Assembly (NCBI GenBank): GCA_031216915.1
Contig: CM062289.1
Span: 391,184,674-391,248,673 of the forward strand
From: Pictodentalium vernedei
Lineage: Eukaryota; Mollusca; Scaphopoda; Dentaliida; Dentaliidae
Direction: 5' to 3'
DNA: 64,000 nucleotides
Shown: in pieces, positions 11,941 to 23,419 of the stretch
Layout: each line of letters opens with the position of its first letter
Position numbering within the stretch: the first letter of the stretch is position 1
Program-made: the position numbers and the translations under genes
The notes under the pieces: model-generated
The model's database searches: none
Told to the model about the DNA's origin: nothing
What the model saw: only the letters and a program-made list of their open reading frames with translations

Positions 11941-11996
11941 CCTGGGCACAGTATTATAAGCTGTAACCATATCAAAGGTACCTTCTTCACCCCTAT
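11941..11996 (-). CDS. Small exon of unrecognised minus-strand gene
   Basis: A 56-nt exon, phase 1 in and phase 0 out; acceptor ttctaattacag, donor CCCAGG followed by the strong gtaagt. It encodes RGEEGTFDMVTAYNTVPR after a split Asp codon. It fits exactly between 12347-12517 (phase 1) and 8289-8435 (phase 0). A plus-strand HLE right terminus ends at 11898, only 43 bases from the donor, so mobile DNA approaches the exon closely. Confidence 0.7.
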
Positions 11997-12075
11997 CTGT
12001 AATTAGAAAGGAAAGAGTTGTGAACTTATTTCAGCAATGATAAAAGCTATAAAATGCTATCCTGTTCAATGAATA

Positions 12076-12182
12076 ATAGAAGGGTCACATGATATGGTTT
12101 TGTTGAAATTTTTGGAAAAATTTAAAAAAATGATATTTGAAATAATAAATTTTGATATCGTCTGCATTGGGTAAAGGGTTAA
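12076..12182. mobile_element. Half copy of MITE family C
   Basis: Starts abruptly with GGGTCACATGATATGGTTTTG, which is one arm of the family C central palindrome, and runs to the terminus GGTAAAGGGTTAA. The other half is missing. Confidence 0.65.
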
Positions 12183-12346
12183 TAGCCCATCTCTGTCATC
12201 AACATACATATAAAACATTGAAAAAAAACAGATGTTACAAAATATGTGGATTATTGCTGGTAAACAGGCTGCTCAGTACTGATACAATTAAAACTGTGTT
12301 GGGACTAGTATTAAAACCAACACTATTAATATTCAACGAAACATAC

Positions 12347-12517
12347 CAAAATTAGGATTCTGTGAATGGTTAAATACATAGCCGCCCTTGGATGGAGTGG
12401 GCCTCCATTTTGTTCTGTGGAATGACCTCCTCTTTTTCTCTTTAGGCTTCATTCCTTTAAGCAGTAATAGATCTTCCTCAGTTCCATCACTAGTTTCAGA
12501 TGGAGAGTTGCTTTGAA
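12347..12517 (-). CDS. Exon of unrecognised minus-strand gene, basic motif
   Basis: A 171-nt exon, phase 1 at both ends; acceptor tttattccttccag, donor TTTTG followed by gtatgt. It encodes 56 residues: an acidic Ser/Thr patch (SPSETSDGTEED), LLLLKGMKPKEKKRRS, then HRTKWRPTPSKGGYVFNHS. The KEKKRR cluster could act as a nuclear localisation signal or a membrane-proximal basic patch; this is inference. The exon lies just downstream of a half-copy of MITE family C (12076-12182 on the plus strand). Confidence 0.75.
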
Positions 12518-13029
12518 CTGGAAGGAATAAAAAGTCATGTTTTTTTCATAATTATCACATTCTATATAATATTTCAATGAAATTTTTTCTTCAATAAAAT
12601 TCCAAAACAGATTATCAATAAAATACTGCTGGTGAGATGAGCCCTTCGAGTTACCACAGCCTGTTCCACACAGAAAATTTTCTAGTGCCATCTTTAACAC
12701 TTGCAAAATGGGCCACAAAAGAGAATTGCAATTGTAAAATGTGAAGCCCAATACGACGATCAGAGATGACTTCAAAGTATCCAATGGGGAGTTTAACTCT
12801 TTTGGTGTGGAATATTCTGAGAAACAGAATTCTCAGCGCATAACATTTTTCAGGAAGTTGACCAAAGTGTGGGTTATTAGTCTTAATAGTTATAATTTCA
12901 AAACTGTTCTAGTGATCTCATTGAAAGCTTTTTTAAGAAGGGGACAATGATTTTTTATATATTATGTAGCCTTTCACAAGAGCAACTTCACAAACTGGAT
13001 GGAATACAGTTAGGCACCATTTCTTACAT

Positions 13030-13279
13030 TTAACTGGTAGAGTGCTGGAAGCCCATATTTGGGCTTTATTCTGAAGTGCCGGTATGACAACTTAAAGGCT
13101 TCATATTCAGTGGATGATCTACATATCACCTTTGAAGTGAAATTATTTAGTCTATTAGGATTTGCCTTGTTACAATTTATGGGAGAGTGCCTATTGGCAC
13201 TCTCCCATAAATTGTAACAAGGCAAAGATAAGTGTACAAATTTTGATGACCAAACATAATTCAGCACTCTACCAGTTAA
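13030..13279. mobile_element. MITE family A, complete copy, TTAA ends
   Basis: 250 bp, from TTAACTGGTAGAGTGCTGG to GCACTCTACCAGTTAA. The central palindrome at 13167-13227 (TTGCCTTGTTACAATTTATG, GGAGAGTGCC and mirror) has no visible mismatch in about 28 bp per arm. The 126-codon minus-strand ORF crossing it is an artefact. Confidence 0.85.
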
Positions 13280-13539
13280 ATGGTGGTAACTGTAAAATTG
13301 GAGGTGGGTGTGGAAACAGACGGCAGTCAGAAGTGACACCACTATCACCATCATTTTAATTGTACACCAAAGTTTGACCTTGTGGTTCAATTCTAATTCA
13401 CTGTCATTATCAGGTTTGGAATTTCAGTTTGCATCACCAGGTTTAACTGATAATGCTATACATACTACAGTCCAAATAAATTATTTGAAACAAGTGATAC
13501 AGGTGTTCTTGCAGAAAATGGAAACAGTGCACGAAACAT

Positions 13540-14100
13540 AGGAACAAGTATGTGTTTGATTAATAGTAATTGGAGATGGACTCACACAATCGACTAAAAT
13601 GTCAACTATATTCACTTATCACACTCTGCTATGCTGTTAACTTTAGTTGGCTATCATGAAAAAGGAGATAAAGAACCAATAGATTGAATATGACAATAGA
13701 ACCGTTGTGAGACTGCTAATGGGTTAGAACACTGATATTACAATATAGTATTACACATGCAGTTTGCTTAATTACACAGGTATCAAATTACTTCATTTGT
13801 TATTTACAGGTGAATAGATGAGAACAGTATAGGCTGTAATCCCTTTACTTGATCCTATCCATTAACAATCAGAATATTACTCTTTCATCACTATCTAGTG
13901 GTTGTGAAACAGACTAGAATATCCCACAGACAAAATTGTATTTTTGGACATATTTAATCCTTTACCAATCACAAATAGCAGATGACACCTACAAATACAA
14001 CTCCAGAATAACTTAAAAGTTTCAGTTTTTTTGTCTGAAAACATAGATTATGAACCTTCTTGTCTTCATCAAGGACATATCTCTTGATCACAAATCTGAT
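13540..14100. other. Non-coding intron stretch, nothing recognised
   Basis: No ORF, inverted repeat or tandem repeat that can be supported between the family A copy and the family B copy. Confidence 0.4.
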
Positions 14101-14126
14101 GTGTAACCAATAAACCAATCAACATT

Positions 14127-14533
14127 AGGCCTAAAAAAATAAAAAATCTGTTTCTCAGGCCCTCCCGCATGGTCCTTTTGGCTGCCGCATGCTCTCTTTT
14201 TATAACCAATTTAAACTTAAAAAAATAAAAATTAAATGGTTTATGTCTGATATTTTACCCAAGTTAAAAAAATTGATGAATTTGTCCCTTGAGTGCAAGA
14301 AGGCTTTGCAATGCTTTAGCATTGCAAAGTCTTCTTGCACTCAAGGGATGAAATACACCACCACTCGTGCTATTTTGTAGATTATGAGGCCTAAAACTTG
14401 AACCAAGAACATGAACTTTTGATGGCTAAGAAGTTATTACTGAAATAAAAAATAAAATAAAAAACCGCTCGCCCGCATGCAATTTCACAAATAATGGCCT
14501 GAGAAACAGAAGATCTACTTTGTGTGGCCTAAC
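14127..14533. mobile_element. MITE family B, complete copy, flanked by a 25-bp direct repeat
   Basis: About 407 bp between GGCCTAAAAAAAT and TGTGTGGCC, with CTGTTTCTCAGGCC near both ends in inverted orientation. The central palindrome (14285-14347) uses CCCTTGAGTGCAAGAAGG and TTTGCAATGCT and has one mismatch. TAACCAATAAACCAATCAAC plus ATTAG stands on both sides (14104-14128 and 14530-14554). Confidence 0.8.
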
Positions 14534-14699
14534 CAATAAACCAATCAACATTAGACAACTAACTTTTTCTCACCTTATTCTAAGCAAACTCAATCAATTT
14601 ACCTTTTATGTGTGATAAAACAAGGGTTTCTACTAAGATGTTTTGAAACATGGTTACAAGCACTACCAATTCATACAAATCATAACTGTGAGAGCATAA

Positions 14700-14775
14700 T
14701 GACCAGGCCTGGCAGTCTGAAAAATGCAGGAGGGCAAAAAATCGCTCTCCTCAATCAGCTTAGGAGAGCAATTAG
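14700..14775. repeat. Short foldback, GGAGAGC type
   Basis: AGGAGGGCAAAAAATCGCTC followed by TCC and TAGGAGAGCAATTAGC. The same motif forms a larger hairpin at 15403-15480, so it is a short dispersed repeat. Confidence 0.4.
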
Positions 14776-14944
14776 CTTTACACAGCATTTTAAGTATCCA
14801 GTTGAACAAACTCATTGAAACTGAAACCAACAGACTACATCAGTGATTTTATTAACTTTACTGAGGTAAAGCGAAATCTCTTAGACATCTAGATGTCTCA
14901 CTCAACAACCGAACACACACTTGACAAGACCTGTGTGTGTACCC

Positions 14945-15049
14945 AGACCTGTTGTCCTAGAAAGTCATATGCCTACCACTACCACCTTCAACCTCCCAAG
15001 GGGGGTTGAAGGCGGTAGTGGTAGGCATATGACTTTCTTGGACAACAGG
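14945..15049. repeat. Strong hairpin with ~45-bp arms
   Basis: AGACCTGTTGTCCTAGAAAG continues as TCATATGCCTACCACTACC and TTCAACC; the right arm mirrors it with two or three mismatches around a short loop of CCCAAGGGG. G+C content is higher than in the flanks. It may be an element of its own. Confidence 0.75.
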
Positions 15050-15402
15050 TCTGCTTGAATCTACAGCCACATCCTGGTGCAACTGCTTCAAGTGACAGGA
15101 TAGTAGTAATGGTAGTATATTATAGTGTCAATATTCCTTGAATAATTACCCCTCAAACTGTGATGTCGTTGTTGAACTTGAAACTGACAAAAAAAAAATA
15201 TTACTGTGACCCATTTTGCTTCAAATGATTGCAACTGTGTTTGGGTATGGTTGCAGCCATTACCTTTTACCACTAAACCACTTTCAAAATGAAATTACGT
15301 GATGTAATGTGACTTCGAAGTTAAATTACATTTTTGCTTTACAACAAAAATTTAATGTGACCATAATACATGTAATCTCAATCATCCAAGACCAAAATAT
15401 TT

Positions 15403-15480
15403 AGGAGGGCAATTTTTCGCTCTCCTTAATTCTTTCAGGAGGGCAGTAAGGAGAGCTAAAAAATCGCTCTCCTGAAATTG
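15403..15480. repeat. Short foldback, GGAGAGC type
   Basis: AGGAGGGCAATTTTTCGCTC and TCCTT, then AAGGAGAGC and AAATCGCTCTCCTG. Related to 14700-14775. Confidence 0.45.
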
Positions 15481-15499
15481 CCAAGCCTGAATGACTAAT

Positions 15500-15778
15500 T
15501 CGATCCAAACCAGCATTAACTGTGTTGTGTCCTTGGGCAAAACACTTAATCCTGATTGTCCATGTGGAGCACGGCGGTGCTGTGTACTAAGCCGTACTGC
15601 ATGTTAATGGTGTACTTGCCATCAACCATTGATAGAGTTATTATGTTGGAGAGTCTGTCAGTTACTTGTCACTTCTCAGTGGTTCTCACCAGGTACTCTA
15701 TCCACAAAACTGTCTGACATGATGTGACCCTGACTGTTGAAAGTGTTGGTAAACCCCCCAATAAACAAACAAACAAAA
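15500..15778 (+). mobile_element. SINE-1, decayed copy with tail type 2
   Basis: Contains GTGTCCTTGGGCAA, CACGGCGGTGCTGTG, TCTCAGTGGTTCTCACC and ends with TAAACCCCCCAATAAACAAA. The tRNA-like head is eroded. Its 3' end matches the copies at 51724 and 31668, not the copy at 40969. Confidence 0.7.
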
Positions 15779-16043
15779 TTTGAAGCATCTGATCATAATA
15801 AGGGCACAATTGCTGTACAATTAACCTAATTTATTGGGTTTCCTCAAGTTATAAATTGAAACTTTTTCTTCACTGATAATTTTTTAGAAGTCATCGTCTA
15901 AAACAATTCCCCTGCTGATACTGAAGAGAAACTTGGAGATTTTGAAACTTGAAAAATTTGAAAGCCTATTTGGTTTCGTAAAATCTGAAAAATTACAGTA
16001 AGAGGTACTATGATGATAAACCATTACATAGATAGAGTACTAA

Positions 16044-16446
16044 GGCCACACAAAGTATATCTTCTGTTTCTCGGGCCATTATTTGTGAAATTGCATGCGG
16101 GCGAGCGTTTTTTTATTTTATTTTTTATTTCAGTAATTACTTCTTTGCCATCAAAAGTTCATGTTCTTGGTTCAAGTTTTCGGCCTCATAATCTACAGAA
16201 TAGCATGGGTGGTGGTGCATTTCATCCCTTGAGTGCAAGAAGGCTTTGCAATGCTAAAGCATTGCAAAGCCTTCTTGCACTCAAGGGGCAAATTCATCAA
16301 TTTTTTTAACTTGGGTAAAATATCAGACATAAACCATCTAATTTTAATTTTTTTTAAGTTTAAATTGGTTATAAAAGGAGAGCATGTGGCAACCAAAAGG
16401 ACCATGCAAGAGGGCCTGAGAAACAGATTTTTTATTTTTTTAGGCC
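16044..16446. mobile_element. MITE family B, complete copy
   Basis: Inverted orientation relative to 14127: starts GGCCACACAAAGTA and ends TTTTTTTAGGCC. The central palindrome (16227-16289) is perfect in about 31 bp per arm: CCCTTGAGTGCAAGAAGG, CTTTGCAATGCT and mirror. Confidence 0.85.
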
Positions 16447-16689
16447 TAACTTCAAAATCATTAGTGATACAACTGAATTTTTAAAAGTCAACATGTCAAC
16501 ATTACAGTATACATCACCGCAGACTGATGTTGGAAACTCAAAGGGATATAGCAACCCACCCACTTAAGCCCAAGCCTCCAAATAATATTTTTTGTGATGC
16601 CTATCATTGTAATGTGTACCAACAGTTTTATACCGGTCATTGCAACCTTAACTTGGTACCTGTTACAGGGATTATTTATTTATTGGTAT

Positions 16690-16829
16690 TTAACTGGTAG
16701 TGTGCTAGAAATCCATATTTGGGCTTTATTCTGAAGAGTGGGTACAACAAATTAAAAGGTGTGGAATTCTGTAGATATGCTTCATATTGTCGTTAAAGTG
16801 AAATTATTCAGTGTGTATATATTTGTTGT
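16690..16829. mobile_element. Left half of a MITE family A copy
   Basis: TTAACTGGTAGTGTGCTAG and CATATTTGGGCTTTATTCTG identify the left half. The match stops where the central palindrome should begin and is replaced by an inverted copy of an HLE left end (16830-16883). Confidence 0.65.
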
Positions 16830-16883
16830 ATTACAGGCTCTTCAGAGCCTCTTGCTATTAATTTCTTTTTGTAAAACAATTGG
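16830..16883 (-). repeat. Inverted copy of the HLE left end plus its flank
   Basis: 54 bp matching, inverted, 17475-17528 with three mismatches. It includes GGCTCTTCAGAGCCTCTTG (HLE terminus) and ATTTCTTTTTGTAAAACAAT, which lies outside the element at 17475. Confidence 0.75.
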
Positions 16884-16900
16884 TATTTTCCTGGTAGTTA

Positions 16901-17001
16901 GATGGGGAAATCACACCCTTGGGACAAGATATTTGGTGCAAACACTGGGCAAGCCTCGTGTCTGGCCCCAATATCTTACCCTCGAGTGAGATTTCCCCAT
17001 C
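16901..17001. repeat. Hairpin with ~32-bp arms
   Basis: GATGGGGAAATCACACCC and AAGATATT are mirrored by AATATCTTACCC and GAGATTTCCCCATC with several mismatches. The 37-base loop is G+C-rich. Confidence 0.6.
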
Positions 17002-17500
17002 TCACACCCTCACCCATCAGGGATAATAATAATCTTCCAACTATCTGTCACCATGAGGTCAGAATAGTTTATGGTTGTCATATTCATGTAATCACATGCT
17101 TTTCCTAAAATCCAAGGTTGAATTCTATACATGTAGCATGTTAAGTTTATAATATGCACATATGTGATTGTACATGCATATTTGGTAAAGATCTTGTCTT
17201 GTCATTTATTGGAATGCTCTCTGCAGCATGTGGGAAAACATAATTTCTCACACCCACAAATGAACTAATCGTCGGTATCGCCGGATATAGACCAGTTGGT
17301 GATTCTATTAATGTACACTTCAAATATATTATAGCCCTCTTTGAAAGACATTTTAGTTTAGTCATTCAAAACACTAATTACCCTATCACTGTCCAATCAG
17401 CTCCATGCTGTATTTAAGTGATACTGCAAATATAAATCTCCAAATATTTTCTGCACAAGAGTCACAAAAGGATTCAAATTGTTTTACAAAAAGAAATTAA

Positions 17501-18437
17501 TAACAAGAGGCTCTGAAGAGCCTGTAATCGCTCACCTGGCAGAACTACATTCAGAGATTTTCAAAATCGACCAATCAGAACCAAAGAATGCCTCTGGCGG
17601 CCATGTTTTTCATCCAAAAGGAACAAAATGAGGAACATGCTGTAGAGAAACTCCCATAGACCATTCCTGCCAAGTTTGGATGACATCGGCTCAGTAGTTC
17701 CAGAGATGAAAATGTGATTTCCCATAGGGTTTCTATGGCAATTATAAGCTGCAATTGCAGTCATGTTTGCAACCTGATCAACATTAAATGAGGATTGTTG
17801 ATAGAGGGTGTCAGTGTTATCAATCATGTGAAGTTCCAAAACATTTGGCCTTGTAGTTTCAGAGGAGAAGAGTTTTGAAAATCCACTAATCAGAATCAAA
17901 GAATGCCTCTGGCAGCAAAGTTTTTCATCAGACACGCACAAAATGAGGATCCTTTATAGAGGATCTCCCACAGACCATTCCTGTCAAGTTTTGTTCACAT
18001 CGGCTCAGTAGTTCCAGAGGAGAAGATGAAAATGTCATTTCCCATGGGGTTTCCATGGTAACTATGGGCTGCAATTGCGGCCACATTTGCAACCCGAACA
18101 ATATTAAATGAGGATTGCTGGTAGAGGGTGTCAAAGTCATCAAGCATGTGAAGTTTCAAAACATATGGCCTTGTAGTTTCAGAGGAGAAGATTTTTGAAA
18201 ATCCACTAATCAGAATCAAAGAATGCTTCTTACAGCCATGTTTTTCATCCAACGGGAACAAAATGAGGATCCTTTGTAGAGGACCTCTCATAGACCATTC
18301 CTGCCAAGTTTGGTTCACATCGGCTCAGTTGTTCCAAAGAAGATCAAAATGTGAAAAGTTTACGGATGACACCAGACGCCGCTGGATGCCAAGTGATGGC
18401 AAAAGCCCACATGGCCCTTTGGGCCAGGTGAACTAAA
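17501..18437 (+). mobile_element. HLE-1-like element with a ~315-bp repeat core
   Basis: Left end ACAAGAGGCTCTGAAGAGCC then TCGCTCACCTGGC. Right end GGCCCTTTGGGCCAGGTGAA then CTAAAA, preceded by GACACCAGACGCCGCTGGAT. The core holds about 2.6 copies of a 315-bp unit (CAATCAGAACCAAAGAATGC and variants at 17565, 17880, 18200). Confidence 0.65.
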
Positions 18438-19640
18438 ATGGAACACCATAGAACAATATTTTCAATTATAAAGTGCAACATTTTTACTGAATTATCATAG
18501 GTGACAATCTGGATAACTTCATGTGGAATTTTGAATTAAGCTTTGTGCTACCATGAAACTTTTCTTTTTATCCAGTTTATTGTTTTATAACTACATGTTA
18601 TATTGTTTTTTTAACTACAACTACAAGGATTCTTTGGGAGTCTAGAGGGGTAGAGTATTGGACCCTATCCCAATGGCATGTGGGCATAATTTTTCCCAAT
18701 TCTTAACCCCAAATTTTCCAATCTCACTCTCCACTCGAACAAAACTTTAAAGCACAAATGGTGTTCTGACTGGGTAAACTAAGGCCTAAAAAACCCATTG
18801 GTTTTCTGAGGCCTTATGACCACCCAGTTCAGGACACAAATTGTGCATTAAATTTAAATTGTTTAGCTAAAGTGTCTGAATTTAAAGGCAAATGACAAGT
18901 TCATCTATAGTAGTATAAGAACAGTTTAATAAGAGACTAGAGACTGGGATGAACATTATTCTATGTGATTACTTGTAGTCAAAATGCTGTTGTTTTGGTA
19001 TCAGTCTTAATGTTTTCTGTTCAACTGGAATGTAAAATTTCTGTTTTTTTATGCTCCTTCCCCTCCAAAACAAATTCCCAATAGGAGCACTCATGACACA
19101 AATGTTCCCAATCGCATGGGCCCGGACCCTCTCCCAAAGAGGGCAGAAGAATACTTGATTTACAGCTGAGCATGAAATAAATTTTTATCCTTTTCTTACA
19201 AATTATAGCTAATGCAACTGATTCTTCTACTAAGGGTGTATAAGCTATGGTTTGAAAAAAATACTTCAAATTGAATAGCAATATATGTATTTAGCACTGT
19301 GCCTGATTCAAGAGTTAACAGGTTCACCTCTCTACATGTTGATTTAAAAATACCAATATTTTCAACCGTGAAATTTTCCCTCAATGTAATTTGGAATTTA
19401 ACAAATTATATATCTTGGCACAGCTCATTGAGCTCTGTGAAACAAAACATAATTGGTAAAATTCTTTGCCTTTTATTAGCAAAACAGTGTAATCGGGGCA
19501 ATTTTATTAAGCTACCCATGTATTATGATTTGGGAGTTTCAACCCACAGGACTATTTACAACAATCTTAATTTGGTTTTAACTTTGAGATAAAAAAGTAC
19601 AAAGAAAAAATTATTTGTGCTCCACAACAAGATAAACCTA
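18438..19640. other. Intron stretch, weak foldbacks only
   Basis: A loose inverted repeat lies near 18755-18850 (CTGACTGGGT with ACCCAGTTCAG, and AAGGCC with GGCCTT). A degenerate family-D-type foldback is at 19380-19465. No gene signal. Confidence 0.35.
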
Positions 19641-19652
19641 TGGTTTTCTAAC

Positions 19653-19853
19653 CTTTTTGAGTAAATTCATTCTGATTGTGCCAATTATGTCTGCCATCAC
19701 CCCCAACATCAGACAGCACTTTCCTTGGCTTTGGTTTTGGCTTCGGTTTTGGTTTCTTCTTGTTAGATACTAACCGCTGATATGTTTTATTTGTCAGACA
19801 TTTTTGTTCACGTTCCAAAGAACTGAACTCTGAGTCTTCAGAATCTGTTGTGC
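19653..19853 (-). CDS. Exon of unrecognised minus-strand gene, acidic stretch and (KP)n tract
   Basis: The largest exon seen, 201 nt, phase 1 at both ends; acceptor tatattgtag, donor AAAAAG followed by gttaga. It encodes 66 residues: an acidic serine stretch (TTDSEDSEFSSLEREQ) that could be a casein kinase 2 type site, then KKKPKPKPKPKPRK, then LSDVGGDGRHNWHNQNEF. The (KP)n tract comes from imperfect CCA/CCG-AAA/AAG codon repeats and may vary in length between alleles. An alternative acceptor 18 nt upstream (cttctcag) would read a stop in one frame, so tattgtag is preferred. Confidence 0.75.
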
Positions 19854-19928
19854 CTACAATATATTCAACTGAGAAGATAAATTTTGAATGCCAAATTAAG
19901 AATTAGAAGAAATAAGAAAATGTGACAA

Positions 19929-20320
19929 GGCCTAACAAAAATAAAAAATCTGTTTCTCAGGCCCTCCCGCATGGTCCTTTTGGCTGCTGCATGCTCTCTT
20001 TTTATAACCAATTTAAACTTAAAAAAAATAAAAATTAAATGATTTATGTGTGATATTTTACCCAAGTTAAAAAGACTGATGAATTTGTCCCTTGAATGCA
20101 AGAAGGCTTTGCAATGCTTTAGCATTGCAAAGCCTTCTTGCACTCAAGGGATGAAATACACCACCACCCATGCTATTCTGTTGATTATGAGGCCTAAAAC
20201 TTGAACCAAGAACATGAACTTTTGATGACAAAGAAGTAATTACTGAAATAAAAAAACGCTTGCCCGCATGTAATTTTACAAATAATCGCCTGAGAAACAG
20301 AAGGTCTGCTTTGTGTGGCC
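19929..20320. mobile_element. MITE family B, complete copy
   Basis: Same orientation as 14127. GGCCTAACAAAAATAAAA to TTTGTGTGGCC. The central palindrome (20088-20150) has one mismatch (GAATGCAAG in one arm). Confidence 0.8.
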
Positions 20321-20455
20321 CAATCAAGATTTCTTATATCCAAGTTGTTACATTTGTATATTTACTCTTTCAACACAAGAGACCGCTTTTCCGGCCCAGA
20401 AACATGATACGTCATAATTTCATTAAGTAGTATGGCTACTAAGTGAATGTGTGTG

Positions 20456-20517
20456 GTAGAACAATTAATATTTTCAATGTGCTACCTTCAGGCTGCACAT
20501 TGAAAATATTAATTGCT
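20456..20517. repeat. Hairpin with 27-bp arms
   Basis: GTAGAACAATTAATATTTTC plus AATGTGC is mirrored by GCACATTGAAAATATT plus AATTGCTCTAC with one mismatch; the loop is TACCTTCAGGCT. Confidence 0.75.
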
Positions 20518-21129
20518 CTACCCCCAAATAATGGATATGGACTCTTCCAATTTCTACCATTTAACTGGCAGGAAGATACCACCAGTGTTCAAAGGGTTAA
20601 GAACATTAATAAGAATACTAGAAGCTGGACGACTACATCATATGTGTATCCATACATCCAGCAGCGATGCTCATCTAACATTCCCATATATTCCAAGGTA
20701 AATAATTCTTTGGCACACAATTGGACTTGGGGCAATATTCTGATCAGCCCTCTTCCAAATTAACAAACTACATCCTTGAGATAAAACTCTCTTTTTAAAT
20801 TACTAAAAGACAGAACCAAGATGAGCAAAATAGATATTTTAATCAGTTCAAGGTGTCACAGATTTCTACTAGTACACAAACAAGAGCAATATGAAAGCAA
20901 GGCATATGCTGAAATACCATGGATATCACATAAAATACATAAAACAAGATGTTGTTAAAAACTGCTATTGTGAACAAACAAATGAATAAATAAGCAGACG
21001 AACACCGTTAACCTCCTCTGCACTCTTATTCGACATGGGCAGAATACGAAATCCGGACAATTATCAAAAGAAACAGTTTCCCTACCCATCCCAATACATC
21101 ACCAAGAAATACGACTGACCCGTCAAGCC

Positions 21130-22340
21130 AATCTTGAGCCAATTGATGGAAACCAAAATGAAAATGGCTGCTGCAGCAGCCATAATGAATATCGAACCTG
21201 GACAATTATCAAAAGAACCTTCCACTACTCACCCTCTACACATGACCAAGAGATGAGACTGATAAGTAGTCATTCTTAAGTTAACTGACAGAAAACACAA
21301 TCATTATGGCTGCCGTGGCAAAATCAATTACTTTGTCCTTTGGAACTGGTATTGCTGCACAACACACCTTCCCTTTATCTTTTAACCTTGAGTTCCAAGT
21401 AAGACACAACTTTTCAGACAGACAAAATTCAGACAAATGGACAGATATTTATTTATTTATTATTCATCTATTGGCTGCTATGTCATTTTACGACAAACAC
21501 CCAATTTTCAAGAAAAAGGGGCATAACTCTTGCAATGATTGACGAAAGTGGCTGAATATCCAACCAGAACAAGATCTTCCCTAGTGTATGCCTCTACTAA
21601 CTTTAATCAAAACCCGATTATATTTGTCAAGTTATCGCATTCACAATATCATCATTAGACAAAGATCAACTTTTCCATCAAAAGGGATGTAACTTATGTA
21701 GAAATAGACAAATTTGGTTGAATATTCAATCAAGTTGAGACCTTCCCACAATGTGTGCTTCAATCAGATTGAGACCTTCCCACAATAGATGCATGTACCA
21801 AGTTTTATCAAAATATGATTATACTTGTTCATGTTATCACTTTCACAAAGTCATTGTTAGACAAACATCAAATTTTACTCACAAAGGAGCAGAACTCTTA
21901 CAGAAATTGCCTAAATTTGATCAAAATCCAATCTGAATAAGATTTTCCAACAATGTATGCATGTACCAAGTTTTATCAAAATCTGATTATATTTGTTCAA
22001 GTTAACACATTCACAAAAGTTATTTTCAGAAAAAGAAAATTTCCATCAAAAAGGGACATAACTCCAAAAGAAATTGACATCCTTGTTTGTATATCCAATC
22101 AGATTGAGATCATCCCACAATGTATGCATGTACCCAGTTTTATCAAAATCTGATTATATTTGTTCCAAGTTACTGTGTTCATTTTCAGATATACAGGGAA
22201 TTTGCTACAAAAAGGGGCATAACTCCTATACAATTTGACGAAACTGGTTGAATATCCAATCAGATCAACACTGTCCTACAATGCATGCATATAGCAGATT
22301 TTTTCAAGCTACTGTGTTGACAAAATTTTAGGACTAATTG
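21130..22340 (+). repeat. Divergent tandem repeat, ~190-bp unit
   Basis: The phrases AAGGG(A/G)CATAACTC, CCAATCAGATTGAGA and CAAGTTTTATCAAAATCTGA recur about every 180-200 bp. Units are 70-85% alike by eye. A G homopolymer closes the array near 22340. Confidence 0.6.
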
Positions 22341-22611
22341 GGGGGGGGGACAAATGAACAAATGGCCGTAATACAATATATTGTCGTCAATAGTGGGGAT
22401 ATTATTGTTCTGACAACTCCAGAATTTCCCAGCCCTATAGTTAATCTCTTTGGTCACCGTAAAACCAATAGGTGAATTTAATCCATTACATCTTGTTTGA
22501 CTGAGTTCCATGAACTCCGTCAACAACATATAATAGAGTTCCAATACGTAAATTTAATTTATTGTATCTTGTTTGACAGAGCTCCATTAAACAACATTAC
22601 ACAAAATTTAT

Positions 22612-22836
22612 TTATGTTTTGATGTTTGAGATCACTTGCAGCATCTATGGTTATATCATGGCTGCAACACTGGTATAAAGCCAAGTTTAGAAGTTTAGCA
22701 AATCGTTTATACGTATGCATCTCACTCTATTAGAGGACTTTTAGAGGACTTCCACTCCAGGTGTTGGTTACCAGGAACTATTTTACTAGTGAAGCAGAAC
22801 GTGCTTCCTGGGGTTCCTACTTAATTCCCGGTGTTT
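22612..22836 (-). mobile_element. SINE-2 copy
   Basis: Starts (plus strand) with a TTTATTTATG-type tail and GATGTTTGAGATCAC, then body phrases GGACTTCCACTCCAGG, TGTTGGTTACCAGGAAC and TTTTACTAGTGAAGCAGAAC. Confidence 0.65.
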
Positions 22837-23419
22837 CTACAAGGGATATAATAGAACTAGAACTATCACTGAATGTGATTAATACCCCCATTTCAGGCTT
22901 CCCAGAATGTACCTCTAAATGTGGAGTTTCAAAATCAGTTCAGATGTGGAATGTAGAAGGAGTTTCATACACAAAAATTCCAAACAGCAATCACAATTAA
23001 ATCTAAATTCAAGGAGCAGTAAGTTGGTCAGAATCATTGCAGCTTGATATGCTCATGTCCACTTATAAGGCATCATGTACAAAAAGTTTATTAAAATCAA
23101 ATTATCTATAGGGGAGGACTTTCACGTTGACAAATTTATACAGACATATGCAATAAATCCAAGTTGAAGAGGGGATAACCTGGTTAAAATCACTGCAGAT
23201 TAAAAATTCTGGAATATGCGCATGATCACTTGTTAGGAATCATGTCTGAGAGGTGTTTTCAAAATCAATTCATAAGTGTATGAGGAATTGAGTATAAAAG
23301 AATCTTGTATAGAAATTTTTAGTAAATCTTCAAAGTTGAAGGGGAACAAGAGGTGCGCATCTGGGATGCAGGCATTGAGTTGTGGCTACTTTCTTTATGC
23401 ACTCTCTATTGAAAATCAG

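Noticed and set aside
13010..13390. 126-codon minus-strand ORF
   Set aside because: It covers a MITE A with its palindrome, so the apparent protein is a repeat translation.
17561..18318. Overlapping minus-strand ORFs of 71-126 codons
   Set aside because: They lie in the 315-bp repeat of an HLE and repeat the same peptide phrases.
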